DNA from: Trametopsis cervina
Taxonomy: Eukaryota; Basidiomycota; Agaricomycetes; Polyporales; Irpicaceae
DNA: 29,481 nucleotides
Reading direction: 5' to 3'
NCBI GenBank assembly: GCA_022385755.1
Contig: MU278375.1
Location: 267,523-297,003, forward strand
Each line of letters opens with the position of its first letter. Position 1 is the first letter of the stretch. The position numbers and the translations under genes were made by a program. This document shows positions 1 to 11,865 of this stretch, one piece after another. Below the pieces are notes generated by a model. The model was given only the letters and a program-made list of their open reading frames with translations. It did not search any database and was not told the origin of the DNA.

Positions 1-85
1 CGCCACCATCCTCCCTGTCTTCTCGGCAAGGTGTCCGTACAAGACACCTGCGCTCAGCTCGCTAACAACACTCGCAAGGAATGGG
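1..85 (+). pseudogene. 5' side fragment of interrupted host gene
   Basis: This fragment is open in frame 2 from the window edge to the 9-bp repeat at 77-85. It encodes about 28 residues including CPYKTP, a pattern I associate with basidiomycete DUF6535-type hypothetical membrane proteins (recognition from memory, not a search). The frame hits a stop (TAG, 101-103) soon after entering the transposon. The same frame resumes at 18265-18273 and runs on for about 195 codons, so these look like two halves of one exon split by the 18-kb element. The function of the host gene is unknown. The DUF6535 link is tentative, but the split-exon reading is better supported. Confidence 0.5.
77..85. repeat. Left copy of 9-bp target-site duplication
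   Basis: AGGAATGGG occurs here and again at 18265-18273, just outside the inverted repeats, and both copies sit in the same host reading frame. KDZ-type elements are reported to make duplications of about 8 bp. The copies are 19 and 22 bp outside the CAGTATT ends of the inverted repeat, which is not a perfect fit, so the exact element end is uncertain. Confidence 0.5.
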
Positions 86-104
86 GGTAGTTCAGCTAAG
101 TAGC

Positions 105-138
105 CAGTATTATCACTGGTGAAGTGGGATTAATAGCC
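105..138 (+). repeat. Left terminal inverted repeat
   Basis: The repeat reads CAGTATTATCAC, then seven variable bases, then GTGGGATTAATAGCC. The reverse complement of 18209-18242 matches it with both conserved blocks intact and only 4 mismatches in the 32-bp GTATT..AGCC core. The tip also holds an imperfect palindrome (CCAGT..ACTGG, 104-119). Confidence 0.8.
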
Positions 139-2467
139 GATATTGACGGCCAGCGGATCCCGGCCGGCCGCCATACATATAGTGGTAGTACTGTGCAGCC
201 GGCCTGTATATATATTGTTACTATCATGGATGTATAGTGTAGGAGTCAATTGATATTACTTCGATATTATCATCAGTCCGGCCATAGATTTAAACATACC
301 AATAACTGATAGTATGGTGTAACACCATGTGTTGCTTACTCAATGTAGGTGCTGTTATCGTTCAGCCGGCCGATAAATGTAGCATACTGTCGCTCGGCCG
401 AGCCATATCATGTGCTATTATACTTTCCGGCCACGCGGAAATCTTATACACAATATGCTATTACAAGGTAGCCGCCATTTGCTTTGATTTCTATTATTAG
501 TAAGCCGAACATGCTTCATAAATGCAAAGTCGATAATAGAAGCCGGCCGATATATTGCTCAGAATGCTGACTCTATAATATAGGTAGGCCGATTGAGTTT
601 TGCTGTGGTCACATTGGTCGGCCGGCATGACTGCCACAATATTGATGCCATACAACGTATAATATGGCTCGGCTGCATGCCATACTATCATTCTGTAATG
701 GGATAATACCGGTCGGCCGAATGTGATAGCATCTTACTGTAGTACACTAGTGGAAGTCGGCCGGCTGGGTAATATATTAGTATCGAGCGGCCAGAAGCTA
801 TAGCCCTCCTGCTTATAGTGCTGCTATTTATCGGCCGGCTGAAATAAAAGCACTGAACGTGCAGGCATAGTGGTCTGCCGGTCAGTAAAATTTGGGACCA
901 TTCAACAGCGTTGCCTATTGAAGTCCTGTAACACTGATCGGCCGATCACGTTAGTAATGTACTTCTTCCCGGTACCATGCGTCGGCCGAATACCCTGGTA
1001 TGCGGCCGGTCCGTCAATATACTGGTGGTCGGCCGGTGTTTCAACACAGTAGCGATGTGCGGCCGGTCAGTAAGTAATAGTAGGTTATGGCAAACCAATA
1101 ATATAGGTCGGCCGAAGACAATAATACTTTATCATTGCTGAACACTATCAGCCGGCCGGATACATTGGTAGGCTGCTGGAGCACAGTAGTGATAGTCGGC
1201 TGGTCAATCGGTTGGTACCATAGGTTATTGGAGACCGGTAATACAGGCCGGCCGAGCACGATGATACTCTATTATTGCACGACACTATAAGCCGGCGAGA
1301 TCTACTGGTAGGCTGGCAGAGCGCAGTCGCGCACTAGAATTTAGTAATACAGGCCGGCCGAAGACGATAGTACTGTTCCACTGCCACATACTATCAATCG
1401 GCCGAACATTCTAGTAGTCTAGTAGGATGTTGTAGGACAGTATTAATCGTCGGCCGGTCAGTCAGTCAGTATGGTATGTTATTATACCGGCCGGCCGAAG
1501 ACGATAGCATTGTTCCTTTGCCCCATACTATCAACCGGCCGAACGCTTCTGTAGCATGTTGTAGCACAGTAGAAATGGTCGGCCGGTCAGTCAGTCAGTA
1601 TGGTATGTTATTATACCGGCCGGCCGAAGACGATAGCATTGTTCCTTTGCCCCATACTATCAACCGGCCGAACGCTTCTGTAGCATGTTGTAGCACAGTA
1701 GAAATGGTCGGCCGGTCAGTCAGTCAGTACGGTATGTTATTGGAGACCGGTCATACAGACCGGCCGAGGACGGTAGTACCTGTTTCATTTCCCCGTACTA
1801 TCAACCGGCCGAATGTTGCAGTAGGATACTTTAGCACAGTAGTAATAGATGGCCGCCTAGCTAAATAAATGGCATATTAGCTTCTGGTAGTGCCATTCGG
1901 CCGAACACAATAGTACTGTATTATAGTGCGATATTATTGTGCAGTATGATTACACATTATTATACATTGGCCGGACGTACTTGCAGGCAGCCGGTCGGTT
2001 AATATACTAGCTTATTGGTCTTCAGTGGTACGTGTCTGCGGAATGCAATAGCACTACATTCTCACTTGGTGCTATACACTTACCGGATGTGCTCGCCATT
2101 TCGTATGGCAAAGCGGTAGTGGTCGGCCATCTGGTAGATCAAACAAGGTGATATCGGCCGGCCGTCTAAGGGAGTGGCTTAATATGTGCAGTAATACAAG
2201 CGGCTGAGTACAATGGTCCCATATTATTTCAGCACCACACATTAGTCTAATAAAATGGTAGTTTATTGGAAACGAGCAACAGCGGTCGACCGACAACAAC
2301 TGTAGTTTACCATACAACGATAATATTTACCGGCGGTCACAGATTATAATATATGCAAACGGGTATGTCGGTATACCATTGTCCTTCTTGTGATACTAGA
2401 GACGGTATTGCACAGTTCCGTTCCAATTTATAGAAGCCTACTATTACAACACAACATACATGCGTAT
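139..2467. repeat. Left subterminal array of CGGCCG palindromes
   Basis: This is AT-rich, non-coding DNA in which CGGCCG (often extended to CCGGCCGG or CGGCCGGCCG) recurs about every 50-70 bp, some 33 times by eye against less than one expected. Recurring contexts are ACTATCAACCGGCCGAA and GGTCGGCCGGTCAGT. It ends at the stop of the first minus-strand gene, and density drops after about 2170. By analogy with other large DNA transposons these could be transposase-binding repeats. Each palindrome also carries two CpG sites. No credible gene was seen here. Confidence 0.75.
1451..1708. repeat. Two exact 129-bp tandem copies inside the left array
   Basis: The block starting CGGCCGGTCAGTCAG at 1451 repeats at 1580 with the same sequence. 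A third, diverged copy begins at 1709. Each unit contains several CGGCCG palindromes, so the array can grow by unit duplication. A reading frame over 1476-1868 repeats itself only because of this duplication. Confidence 0.85.
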
Positions 2468-3119
2468 CTACACATCGTTGCTACCATCAGAATCCAACTT
2501 TGTGGCGTCGTCATCATCCTCTGAATCGGTCAGCTCAATAACCTCAATGGGAGGCTATATACACCACATTCAATAGGTTGCCTATTTACGTTGGCTTAAA
2601 CACTCACCTGTGTAAAGCTCCACCACCAATGATTGATAGCAGGCTGCATATCGGCAGTTCTTCTCGCTGCAGCCGGGTACGTCCACCACCGGTCACCCCA
2701 CATATTATCTGGGACCGGCTGGACATCGAAGGCAATCGCACGAAGCTCGTCGAGGTCGAAATCAACCTGGTCAAATTTGATTGTGACCTTATTGAGGAGC
2801 CAGACGAGAGGCTGGTCCAGCTGCACCTTCTCCACTCGACACTTTCCTGCCAAAACTCCGGCTTGGAAGAGCACCGCTTTCTATATCCAGATGAGCATGT
2901 AATCGGCTATAATCTAAGCAAGCAACTGACCACCTCCTCAATGATGCCCCGTTTGAATCTCGCACAATTCAGCACATCGTCCTCGGCAGGGAGAACCAGC
3001 AATGCTTGGCGGCAGCGAGCAGCGTATACACGAAGGTATGACTCTGCCATGTTTTCAATGACACGATGATTGCGCCAGTCTTGGTCATGAAGGAAGGTGG
3101 GGATTTTTCTCATATCCAT
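2468..3119 (-). CDS. 181-aa protein with C-terminal SUMO-interaction-like motif
   Basis: Three exons join in frame: 3119-2934, 2880-2608 and 2554-2468, with introns of 53 bp each and good GT..AG signals. The body (about residues 1-150) is helical-looking, with a Trp-rich stretch near 145-151, and I do not recognise its fold. The C-terminus reads PPIEVIELTDSEDDDD, a hydrophobic core followed by Ser and acidic residues, the layout of a SUMO-interaction motif with a CK2-type site. The gene lies just downstream of the KDZ gene on the same strand and has a TATA-like tract about 40 bp before its ATG, so I treat it as separate rather than a KDZ exon. It could still be a 3' part of the KDZ transcript. 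SUMO binding is inference. Confidence 0.6.
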
Positions 3120-3154
3120 AGTGGCGGATACGATGTGGACACCATACAAGCTTG

Positions 3155-3165
3155 ATATATATATA
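3155..3165 (-). promoter_or_regulatory. TATA-like tract upstream of the SIM gene
   Basis: An 11-base run of alternating A and T lies 36-46 bp upstream of the ATG at 3119 and just after the KDZ stop codon (3217). Its position fits a core promoter for the small downstream gene. Confidence 0.4.
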
Positions 3166-3216
3166 GGAGTAAATTGTTATAAGCCAAACCGCATGTGCTA
3201 AGGAGTCGTAGATTAT

Positions 3217-6200
3217 CTATTGAAGGGTGGATCGAGCTGCAATTGCGTGATCCTCCAGCCTTTGCCACACATGTGCCTGGCGCAGAGCGTATGCTGTATA
3301 TCCTGCTCCTTGACCACGCTGATGAGTCTTGGCAGCCCTATCCATCCATATGTTCCGATAATGCTGATAAAACCGGGCAATACACTCCAACTCAAACGGA
3401 ATCAGAACTGTTTCTTCCTTCCATCGATCCCGGCGTGCCTTCGCCCTAAGCCACACTACTCGCCGATCTAAACGTTTGTTAGCGGCCGAGCTCATTGGGC
3501 GATTGGATAGAGGCGTACATTCGTCAAGAAGCTTTCCGTTATCAATACCGGACGGGTGTGCATCGCCCCATATCCATGACTGATGGGTATGTCTCTGTCC
3601 ACGGATATCTGACGAAAGGAACTCGGTGCTAATCTTCATATCATCTTTGGTCAGTGGCTTAAACTTGTTGCGAATGGCGACTCCTTCAGGGCCGGCTTCA
3701 TCGGTCATGGCATACATGATCCGACGTGTGTGCTCATAGATGCTAGCCTGTTGTCGCACGCTAGTGGCTACGGCTCGAACCTTTTCCCAAGCTCTGAGTC
3801 GTTCATTGTATGCTCCAGCAGGACGGACGCCTCGACGAAAGACGACCGACTTCCATGCGAGTAGTACTCGGAGTGATGCGAGCCGATCTTCGGCCTGACC
3901 TTGCCGCAACGTGAGCTCTTCTTTAATGCCTGCCTGTATCTGCTGATTGGGACCATCGGCAGCTGCTGGAAGGGCCGAAAATAGCAAAACAGGAAGCTTG
4001 TACGCCGGCATCTGATCTTGTTGCAGATCTGTGGAGGTTGCAATCGGCTGGTCGTCTGAGGCATCTTCGTCATCAGCTGCATCCCACTCTGCTCCGTCAT
4101 ATGCTGTGCGGTCTGATACGTTGTCGGAGGCGTTATGTGAGGATGCATTCGTGCCCGGGGTAACCGTGACAGTGTACATGCTGCCGCCGGTTTCATGAGA
4201 TGAAATACGGAGCGCAAGTCGCCGTTCCTTGCGAATAAACCTGACCTTGTCGTCGTTACTGGCATACCTGGTGAGCCGTCTTGCCTCGGCTGATAATGTA
4301 AGTCTAGACACGGTGAGTCCTTTACGAAAGAAAGTTTCCATATTATACGTACTGCTCTTCCTGAAGTCGGAGGCCATTGGCGATCCATGCTGCTCGGCCG
4401 ATTAGGGTAGAATCACGGCCGGTCTCCAATGCCGAGAGGACGGCTAGTCGATCGGCCAGGCCTGGTGCTGTAACACCTCAACATGAGGGCAATTTCCACA
4501 TAAAGGGAACATACCTGATTTCTCATCGACGTCAAAGATATCCATGGCCTCGGGGTTATTCCATCTTTCCCCCAGCGCAGTGGCTTCCATGAGGGACCAT
4601 GCATGGCGATCAGCGGCGCTCAGAGTGTTGTTGACAGACTCAAAGGCTTCCTCGCACGCAGCAAGCATGTCGGTGGCATGCGTGTACTTTGCGCGGATGC
4701 GATTAACTGTGCTCACATTATTCAGCATTAAACGTAAGATGGGTTTATCGGTACGCACCAATGCGAATGGTTTTCATCCAGTTGGAGTAACCGATCTGAT
4801 CGTCAATTGCTTCTTGGCGGTGAGCCGAGGTCATACCACGGGTTGCCCGACTGGTGTCGTTCAACGATGCCCATAGCGTCTCTATAATTTCACCGTCGAC
4901 CATGCCGACACCCTTGATGAAGTCAGGCGAAAATCTGGGCAAACACGCCTGTTTGTGCCCATGAACATGGAATAGGCCAATGCCCTTCACCGTTCGCAGG
5001 TTGGGGAGGTGCTTAATCATATTACTTAGGATTGGCGAATTATCAATCCTAAAGCCGAGGTGCACCATCCACTGGCAGACAACGTCGTAGTACATGACGG
5101 CCTCGGAGATGGACGGATGAACAAGGCGCTCCACACTGTTGACATAGGAGTAGTCCATATCGCGTTGCCTGCCTACCGGTTAGAATATGGCTTTTACATG
5201 GCATGTACGACGTACTTTTCTCCACGTGTGAAGTTTACAACCGAGTGCGGGACCATAGCTCCATGCCGTGCACACGCTGTGGCACCTATTCCTGTCGCAT
5301 CTAAGGTACTTTTATGCCCTGGTCCGTTGACCGCTTTATGATCATTACAAGACGACCGCTAGGACTCGGCTTAGCAATAATGTTCAATACCCCCACTGTA
5401 ATGGCTTACCTGCACACGTTCAACGGCAGTTTGAATATGCTGTTCAAATCTACTTCGACCCACAAAAAAACCATCTCCATCGGCTAACCAAACGTCGTCT
5501 TCCGGATTCTTCATCCGCTGATGTTCGGCAGCAAAGTTACCATCCATAACCAGCTGCACACGATATTTCCATCTCAGAAAACAGATGCGATTATTTAACC
5601 TCCCTGAGTTGGCTGCAAAACTTGCTTACCTCTCGGGATCATTCTCCCAATGTGTAGGCAGGTTGATGTTCGGCTGCGGGCATGCAGGACAGAATAATGC
5701 CATTTGACCTTTCACATCCGCACGATAGCCATCATGTGTGACTCCCGTGATACGGCGTGTTTTCAAGTGTCGCCACTGTCGTATTACCCGCAGAAACTCG
5801 CGGTATCGGTTCTACAATCCTCAGTGAATAGACATAATTTTGGCAAGTCGAGGACATACTCACCGAGGTAAGGTGAGGTTGAATGGGGTCTGTAATCCTC
5901 TGGAGCACATTGAAATAGCTCTGCGCCGGTGTGTTGCATGCTCGATTGTGGAGAATAAAATCGTCCAAAACCGCAAAGGTAAATACTGTGGCCGGCCGGT
6001 CACAGCTGGCCGGGTAGAGGCGAAGATCTAACAGCTGACGGTACCGCTCCGTTGCAGAGGCACACTGACAATAGAACACCGTTATATGATGGATACCGGT
6101 CACGTCAATTACCGTGAGCTGACCGGCTTTGCGCTGGGTGCGCCCACTGTGCCCGGCCGAACTAGACAGATCGGCTTCATTGTCTTCGGGCATGTCTTCC

Positions 6201-7017
6201 AGTACGTCAATAGGCTCCAGCCGCTCTTCATCTACCTCAGGCTCCTCCACAGGCTCCTCTACGCCCTGTCCACCATGGGCGCTATCCTGCGGTGTTGTTG
6301 GATTCAGACCGGCCTCGGCTTGAGTGTACTGTGGAGTGCGTATATCTATCAACAGGCACGGCCTCGGCCACGCACGTTCCACGTACCTGCAGGCCGGCTT
6401 CCGATTGTACTGCCCCGCGAGTAGGGCACAGTCGCCCTCCATGACCACAATGCAAGCTCATACCGGTTTGCGGCAGGGACGAAGCGGTGTAATATCCACT
6501 GCTCTGCCACCGGCTCACACGATGCCAGGGAAGCAAAGCATGTGCGTTGTGTAGGCATCGCAAGCATTGTATAGGGGAGCCCAAGCAATCATCACATCGC
6601 CAGTCGGCCACACCACCACAATGGCATTCTCGGCCGGCTGACATGGCGACTTCTCCGGCCAATATTGCCTCCTCAAAAGCAAGACGGTAGTTCTCCAACC
6701 ACTGCCGCATGAAATAATTTTGGGACTGGCAAATAATGTCAGACAATATTGAGATGATATCATAAAAAGCATCTTCTTACTCGAGAACTGTCTGTACTAG
6801 GAAGTGGAATATCTTGTTCAATAACCGGTGGATCATCGGCTGCACTGTGTGCTGCAGGCATGCCAGCAGGTGTAGGATCGGCTCTCTCCGGTCGGCTTGG
6901 AATAAATTCAACTCGGTCCAATACCTCAATACTCCCTTGCCCATGTCTCATCGGCTTTCTAACAGATGCATAGACGTTGATTCGACTGCGTATCTTTCGT
7001 GTAGTCGCGCGCGCCAT
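3217..7017 (-). CDS. KDZ-superfamily transposase with CxC2 cysteine cluster, 996 aa
   Basis: This enzyme should cut and join the element's ends in the nucleus. Ten exons join in frame: 7017-6781, 6725-6387, 6328-5864, 5811-5630, 5572-5410, 5358-5216, 5168-4755, 4711-4515, 4461-4353 and 4303-3217. Residues about 113-147 hold the CxC2 cluster (C113, C115, C123, C126, C133, C136, H141, H147) and the usual GHGG..CP follow-up. The KDZ core has VMDGNF (D418), a CNDH..ATGIGATACARHG block, YYDVVCQW (D538), HVHGHKQAC and DGEIIETLWA (E603/E606), so the acidic catalytic residues are present. The C-terminal third is helical with an acidic insert. Length is near the usual 1000 residues. No internal stop remains after splicing, and the exon 7/8 junction is the least certain. 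It starts 92 bp from the TET stop, on the same strand. Confidence 0.9.
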
Positions 7018-7108
7018 GTTGTGTGGGTAAGAGGAAGGAGGGATCAATATCACTGTGTGTGTTACATTCGGAAGTACAAAAGACACATTCAATACAATCG
7101 CTGCAGGA

Positions 7109-8469
7109 TCACTGATCGGCCGGTTTACCGGAGAGTACACCTTCCATGACCTTGAGCCATTCGTACGCATCGAGCGCAAGATCCTTTACATCCGCCAATG
7201 CTGAACAAGCAACATCCATCGCATCCATCAGCTCCTGCCGCATGAACGATGCAATCACAACGCGCTCGCCATCCTCAACCTCGGCACCATGTCGCAGCAG
7301 GCCTCCAGCCAAAGTAATCATAGTACCGGGCTTGTACCGAAAACGGAGGCCGACCTCGGCAATCATGAAATCGCCATCGCTATACCGTCCACACGTCACA
7401 AGGGTGTCGTACATTGTGGTCGATGTCTTGCGGTCACGATGAAGAGGCGTCTGCCGGTTTGAAATGAATGCGAGACCGTGACTGGGGTAATTCCATGTGC
7501 GGACTGCGGAGGCAAAGGCTTCGGTCTCGGTCAAGCGCGTCTCACAGTTGTACGTCTGCATCAGCTGAATAGGATGGCAGATGGCGGCCGTGGTGACGAA
7601 CATATCCCTGAGCGCGGTCATTCCATCTGACCAGGCTTGAAATTCGGGTGTGGACTGGAAGTCACGCCATGCAGCTCCTACCGCAGGCGGATACTTTGAG
7701 TGCTGATAGCATTTGCAATGTGGTCAGCGGAAACAAGCTCATGACGGTGATGCGACGTACCGGCTTGCCAGACTCATGCCATACTGGGGCAAATGTGATA
7801 GCTCCCGGAGGAACCTCACAATCCTCCGGCTTCCGAAAGTATTGCGCATCAACTCTCCAGCTCACCCCGGCTCTGTTGGAGGGTTCCTGTGGCTTGCACT
7901 TTGCCTTGCGAAGCTCATTGCTTAACGCTTTTGCGGCTAGCAATGTCGCTTCCTGCAAGATACAGGTGTTAGTAGTATCTCAGCAAAGGCGTGCGCACTA
8001 ACCTGCGCCTCGGCGTCAAGCACCTCGGGGAAATACCAGCACAGAACCTTGTTCTGGTTATCGGTGACGACGCACGGGAAATCAATGACATCCGTAATCT
8101 CCTCGCTATCTTTCATTCGGATCATTTTACGGAGTTCCGGACTATTCTCCGCGGTTTGGCCATTCTCTACAGCGGCGCCGTATGCGACAGCATCCAGATG
8201 ACGGCACTTGACTATATACGGTAAGCATAAACCTGAACAATATCAGAGCGGGACTCACTAGTGTTTCCTACTGCAGCAACGTGCATTTTACAGAATCGCT
8301 CCAGTCTGCTTATCCGATCCGGCCAAGTCCCAACCTTCAGATAGTCCGGGCACTCCGGGTATGATCGGTCACCGCCCTGGAGCTTATTCACATATTCCAC
8401 GGCATGAACCTTGAGCACATATCCCATGAAATCGCTCAGAATGTTCTTCCAAACCAGGTCGACAGACAT
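7109..8469 (-). CDS. TET/JBP-family 2-oxoglutarate/Fe(II) DNA dioxygenase
   Basis: Enzymes of this family oxidise 5-methylcytosine or thymine in DNA using Fe(II) and 2-oxoglutarate. Exons 8469-8259, 8211-8003, 7952-7695 and 7654-7109 give 407 aa; the third intron could alternatively be 46 bp instead of 40. Metal ligands are visible as HRD (7441-7433) and a distal H in LLRHG (7291-7289). An R in DGERV (7264-7262) is placed to bind 2-oxoglutarate. Further marks are YDTLVTCGRY, KPGTMITLAG and the N-terminal LCWYFPEVL. Fungal TET/JBP genes are known passengers of KDZ elements, and this one lies next to the transposase. The start is uncertain: an ATG at 8691 could be joined by a 120-bp intron. It appears catalytically intact. 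Confidence 0.85.
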
Positions 8470-9088
8470 CGCGTAGAATGGAAAGGCAGTAGGTGATGTT
8501 CAAGGGATGGTGGTATTGAGCGAAGGGAGAGCGCACCTATTATCTGATGGAAGGTGTTGCGCTTGTGGCGGTGCAGAAGTGATAGTGCATGTGGGCGATG
8601 ACACCCGTGACATCAATCGCCGATCATCTTCAGGTACAGGGAGCATATCATCCGATGTAAGATCGGTCCGGTACCCGATCGGATGCAACATCACCTAGGA
8701 ACAGCACTTTGGCCGACGGGAGCACGTTTATCTATCGTCTGGATCACGATCCGCATCGTCATCGGGCCTTCATCTCCGGCTTTGATCTGTAGATTGCGCC
8801 CTTTGTGTACCATCTACGCAGCCACAACGCCGCTATAGGTAGCGGGAGGTTTGTAGAACATGGTAATAACATTGGTATATCGCATTGCATGATGTATTAG
8901 GAATGAAAAGGTCGGCCGGCTGATATTACCAACAATAGGACATATTTTGCAATGATCGAAACTAACCTGCCCAGTGCGCGTGAGGCAGTGGTATGCATGT
9001 TACAGGGTCACCAGCGATGAAGCACCCGTTTTGTCCGTCAACCACAAAACTTTCCCTATTCCTTCACGGTGCTCTTCCATAACTCACC
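8470..9088. promoter_or_regulatory. Intergenic region between divergent TET and gene A
   Basis: This stretch of about 620 bp separates the TET start from the start of gene A on the other strand. It includes a CGGCCGG palindrome near 8911 and possibly a first TET exon at 8691-8572 (Ser/Pro-rich frame). I saw no clear TATA box. It probably serves as a two-way promoter. Confidence 0.4.
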
Positions 9089-11865
9089 ATGCCTCGCACA
9101 AAGATCCTGCCCTCTTTCGAGGTGTATAACGATGAGCAGAAGGCAGTAATTGCTCGTATCGGCCCGCTATTTCGTGATGCAGCCGATCGCCATGCCCGTG
9201 CGGACTTGCGCCGCCAGGCAGGAGAAGAAGTTGCAGATCTACGACCGGCCGGCTCAATGTATTCAATTCCTCTGTGGGCAGAGGTACGCATTGCGCATTG
9301 AGAGTACAGTACTATATTCATTTGCAAATCAGAGTGCACATAACTACGTGCAAAACCACTTCAAACCGCCTCCAAGTGGTCTGCCGCAAGGGAAAAAGGC
9401 CACACCACGCCAGCGAGCGCGGAAGTGGACCGACATGTGGGCCGACGAGCATGGAGCAGAGCTACACGCCTATTTAGAAGAAAGAGGAAATGGCGAGGGT
9501 CTGAAAGCACGGAATCTAGCCATCAAGGAGTTGACCGAAGAGGTGGCCGAGGACGAGAAGGCGCGCTATCGTGAGGCCGCCCGGCAGCACAAGGATGGCG
9601 AGGGGCTTAGTGTAGTACAACAGCACAAGTGCGTCAGCGTTGAGTATACGTGGAATACTTGCTGACCACATTGCCGTAGAAATCGAAAGGAGCTCTTGCG
9701 ATACGGGAAGTCAATCGCAGCCGGTCTGAACACAAACTACGGCATTCCGTTTGCGTTATTGCTAACCGGCTACAGAGACAGTGACGGAGAGTGGAGTGTA
9801 ACGGCGTAAGCAACATATCTCTACATGAGAGTTTAATACTCATTCCAATACCCTCAGCATAGACAACAACGATGTCATCACTCCGACCGTTGCCACCATG
9901 GCCAACGCGAAGACGGCCGAATTCAACAAAATACTTACTCTTTGGCAGAAATATGTGTAAGATGTGACAGGTACGCCGTCGTGGTGGCATGCAATATTTA
10001 TGTAGCTCACGTGCTGGTAGATGCACTGGATGCCGATGAAGACACAACCGCGCCCGGTGACAATGGGATTGTGCAGGTCGCAGCAGCTGGCACTCGCGAG
10101 CCTGCCATCCTTCCGATGGATGCCACCGGCCACTGCATCATTCCCTCTGACGGCGATCTGGCAATGCTATCTGCAAAGGATCTCAGCCGAGCCGTTCGTG
10201 AGGTTTGCACGGCCGAGTACGGTGCGTTCGCAGTCAATGGCTATCTGTATCATTTATCCACAACTTGCTACAGTGCTTGCGACCGGTCTACCATCTACGA
10301 CAATTCCATGGGTCGATATACGCTCCCGCCCTGAACAATACTTTGATGTGGCAAACATGTGGTTGGAAGACGTGCAAGTCGAGGATCCATCTCATATTCG
10401 TCGTAAGGCCCTGCTTCAACTACTTCGACAATACCGCGCCCGCGACGAACGATTTCTTCGCTTTACCGGTGTACAGCGACTGGGAGAGCTAGTTCACACA
10501 GGGTTATATCCAGGAAATGCCGATACAGGGCTCATCGTGCATGCCCAAGCACTGTCTACTACAACTGCAGCTCAGCCGGTCAGCCGGCAGAGGTCAACGA
10601 AGCGATCGGCAAGCAAGAAGAAGAACAAGGGAAAGGGGAAAGCTCAAAGGATATCCTCGTCCGAGTCTGACGCACAATTTACTGACGACGATGAGCGCGA
10701 TGTAACCGATATACTCGGTGGTCATGGTGGCGTCGTTGCCGAGGCCGGTCGGGACCCATCTCTTCATCGCAGGCCGCGTGCGCGCATGGTAGCAGCACCG
10801 GCCTCGTCGACCCCCGTGCTTCCTGCGACGGAAGGCCTCTTCACGTTGACGGACTACGCTGAGCAGCCACCTGATCAATTCCGTGACCAGCGCGAACGGC
10901 ATGTGGACTACGTCAAAGCGTTGGCACCGAAGGATACTCGACTACAGGGAGCGGCCGACCACACCTTTGGGCTCAGACGCAGCACCGTAGAGGAAGCTGA
11001 GTATCGCCCACTCAAGATGATGCCATGGGCAACCTGGTACCACGATTCCATTCTCCTACCCGCCCCGCACATGTTTAACTACGATGCGATGTGGGCTTGG
11101 ATCGGCCGACGTGAGTATATCAATGGCGAGATGTTCTACAACCGGGCCGGCCAACTCGAACAGCTCACTCTGGGCTTTGGAATGGTATTGCGCGAGCTGC
11201 ATTCCTCCACGTTCGACCGCGCTAGCCCCAGCGATGAGGTGGCCGAGCGCGAAACAATCCTGACCGGCGATATGACAATCAGCTCTGCGACCGATCTAAT
11301 CCACGCCGCGTTTGACTTCATATGCACGGTGTCTCCACCGCCTTCTAATCAGCCATTGGATGGTATTGAGTACGTTTCTGCATCTGTGCCGGCTGCGCGA
11401 TCAACGGTGGCGGCCTTAGCTGCGATACCACCTTTGGCCGGCCAAGGTGCGACCGGCCGGTCGCAGTCAATTCCTGCCGTGCCTGCGCCGGCGCAGAACA
11501 GCGGTCTCAATGCTGCATACGAAGTTGCCCAAGTGCAACGCGAACTTTCCGCGCACCCTGAGGACGACGAGGAAGCTATTGCGGACGAGCCGGAGACCTC
11601 TGAGGCAGCTCTCCGCAAGAGGAAGCGAGCTGAAACCGGCCCATCTTCTAGGTATGTCGATGCATGTACTGCTCCGTCTCACGGCTAACAGAGGTGTTTT
11701 AGTAGTAATGATGCGCACACGCACACTCCTGGTGGAAGCCCGAAGGCTCTCCCCAAGCCACCGTCCAAGGTGGCGAAGGGTCATGAGTTCACTGAGGTCG
11801 CGACTCGGAGCGGCCGGCGGGTGACAGTCTCTGAGAAGGCACGTGGTAATGTTGTGCGCAAATAG
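9089..11865 (+). CDS. Gene A: transposon-linked protein, about 835 aa, helical and disordered
   Basis: Exons are 9089-9283, 9333-9628, 9680-9805, 9858-9956, 9971-10221, 10274-11651 and 11703-11865; the last intron has a clear CTAAC branch site. The N-terminal part (residues 65-165) has a short helical stretch around DMWADEHGAELHAYL and DEKARYREAA that resembles HMG-box-like helices. The middle has a PAILPMDATG and TTIPWVDIRSRPEQYF region seen in many agaricomycete hypothetical proteins. A basic KKKNKGKGK tract suggests nuclear entry, and the C-terminus is basic. The function is unknown. One oddity: between 9956 and 9971 the frame is kept only if 14 nt (GTAAG..ACAG) are skipped, too short for a normal intron; an intron at 9955-10076 is an alternative. 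The gene is divergent from TET and convergent with gene B. Confidence 0.7.

Noticed and set aside
1451..1830. Repeat array that could suggest CRISPR
   Set aside because: Units are 129 bp direct copies without short repeat/spacer alternation, in a fungal transposon flank.
1476..1868. Plus-strand frame with two identical 43-residue blocks
   Set aside because: The repeat is a by-product of the 129-bp DNA duplication in the non-coding palindrome array.
2596..3069. Plus-strand frames opposite the small SIM gene
   Set aside because: The minus strand gives a cleaner spliced frame with good donors and acceptors; the plus frames show no recognisable domain.
3768..4388. 206-codon minus-strand frame inside the KDZ region
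   Set aside because: It overlaps the KDZ C-terminal exon in another frame and has no family resemblance.
10021..10273. Continuous frame extending the large gene A exon upstream without an intron
   Set aside because: Rich in Trp, Met and Cys with unnatural composition. The neighbouring frame, joined by a 52-bp intron at 10222-10273, reads as acidic coding sequence.
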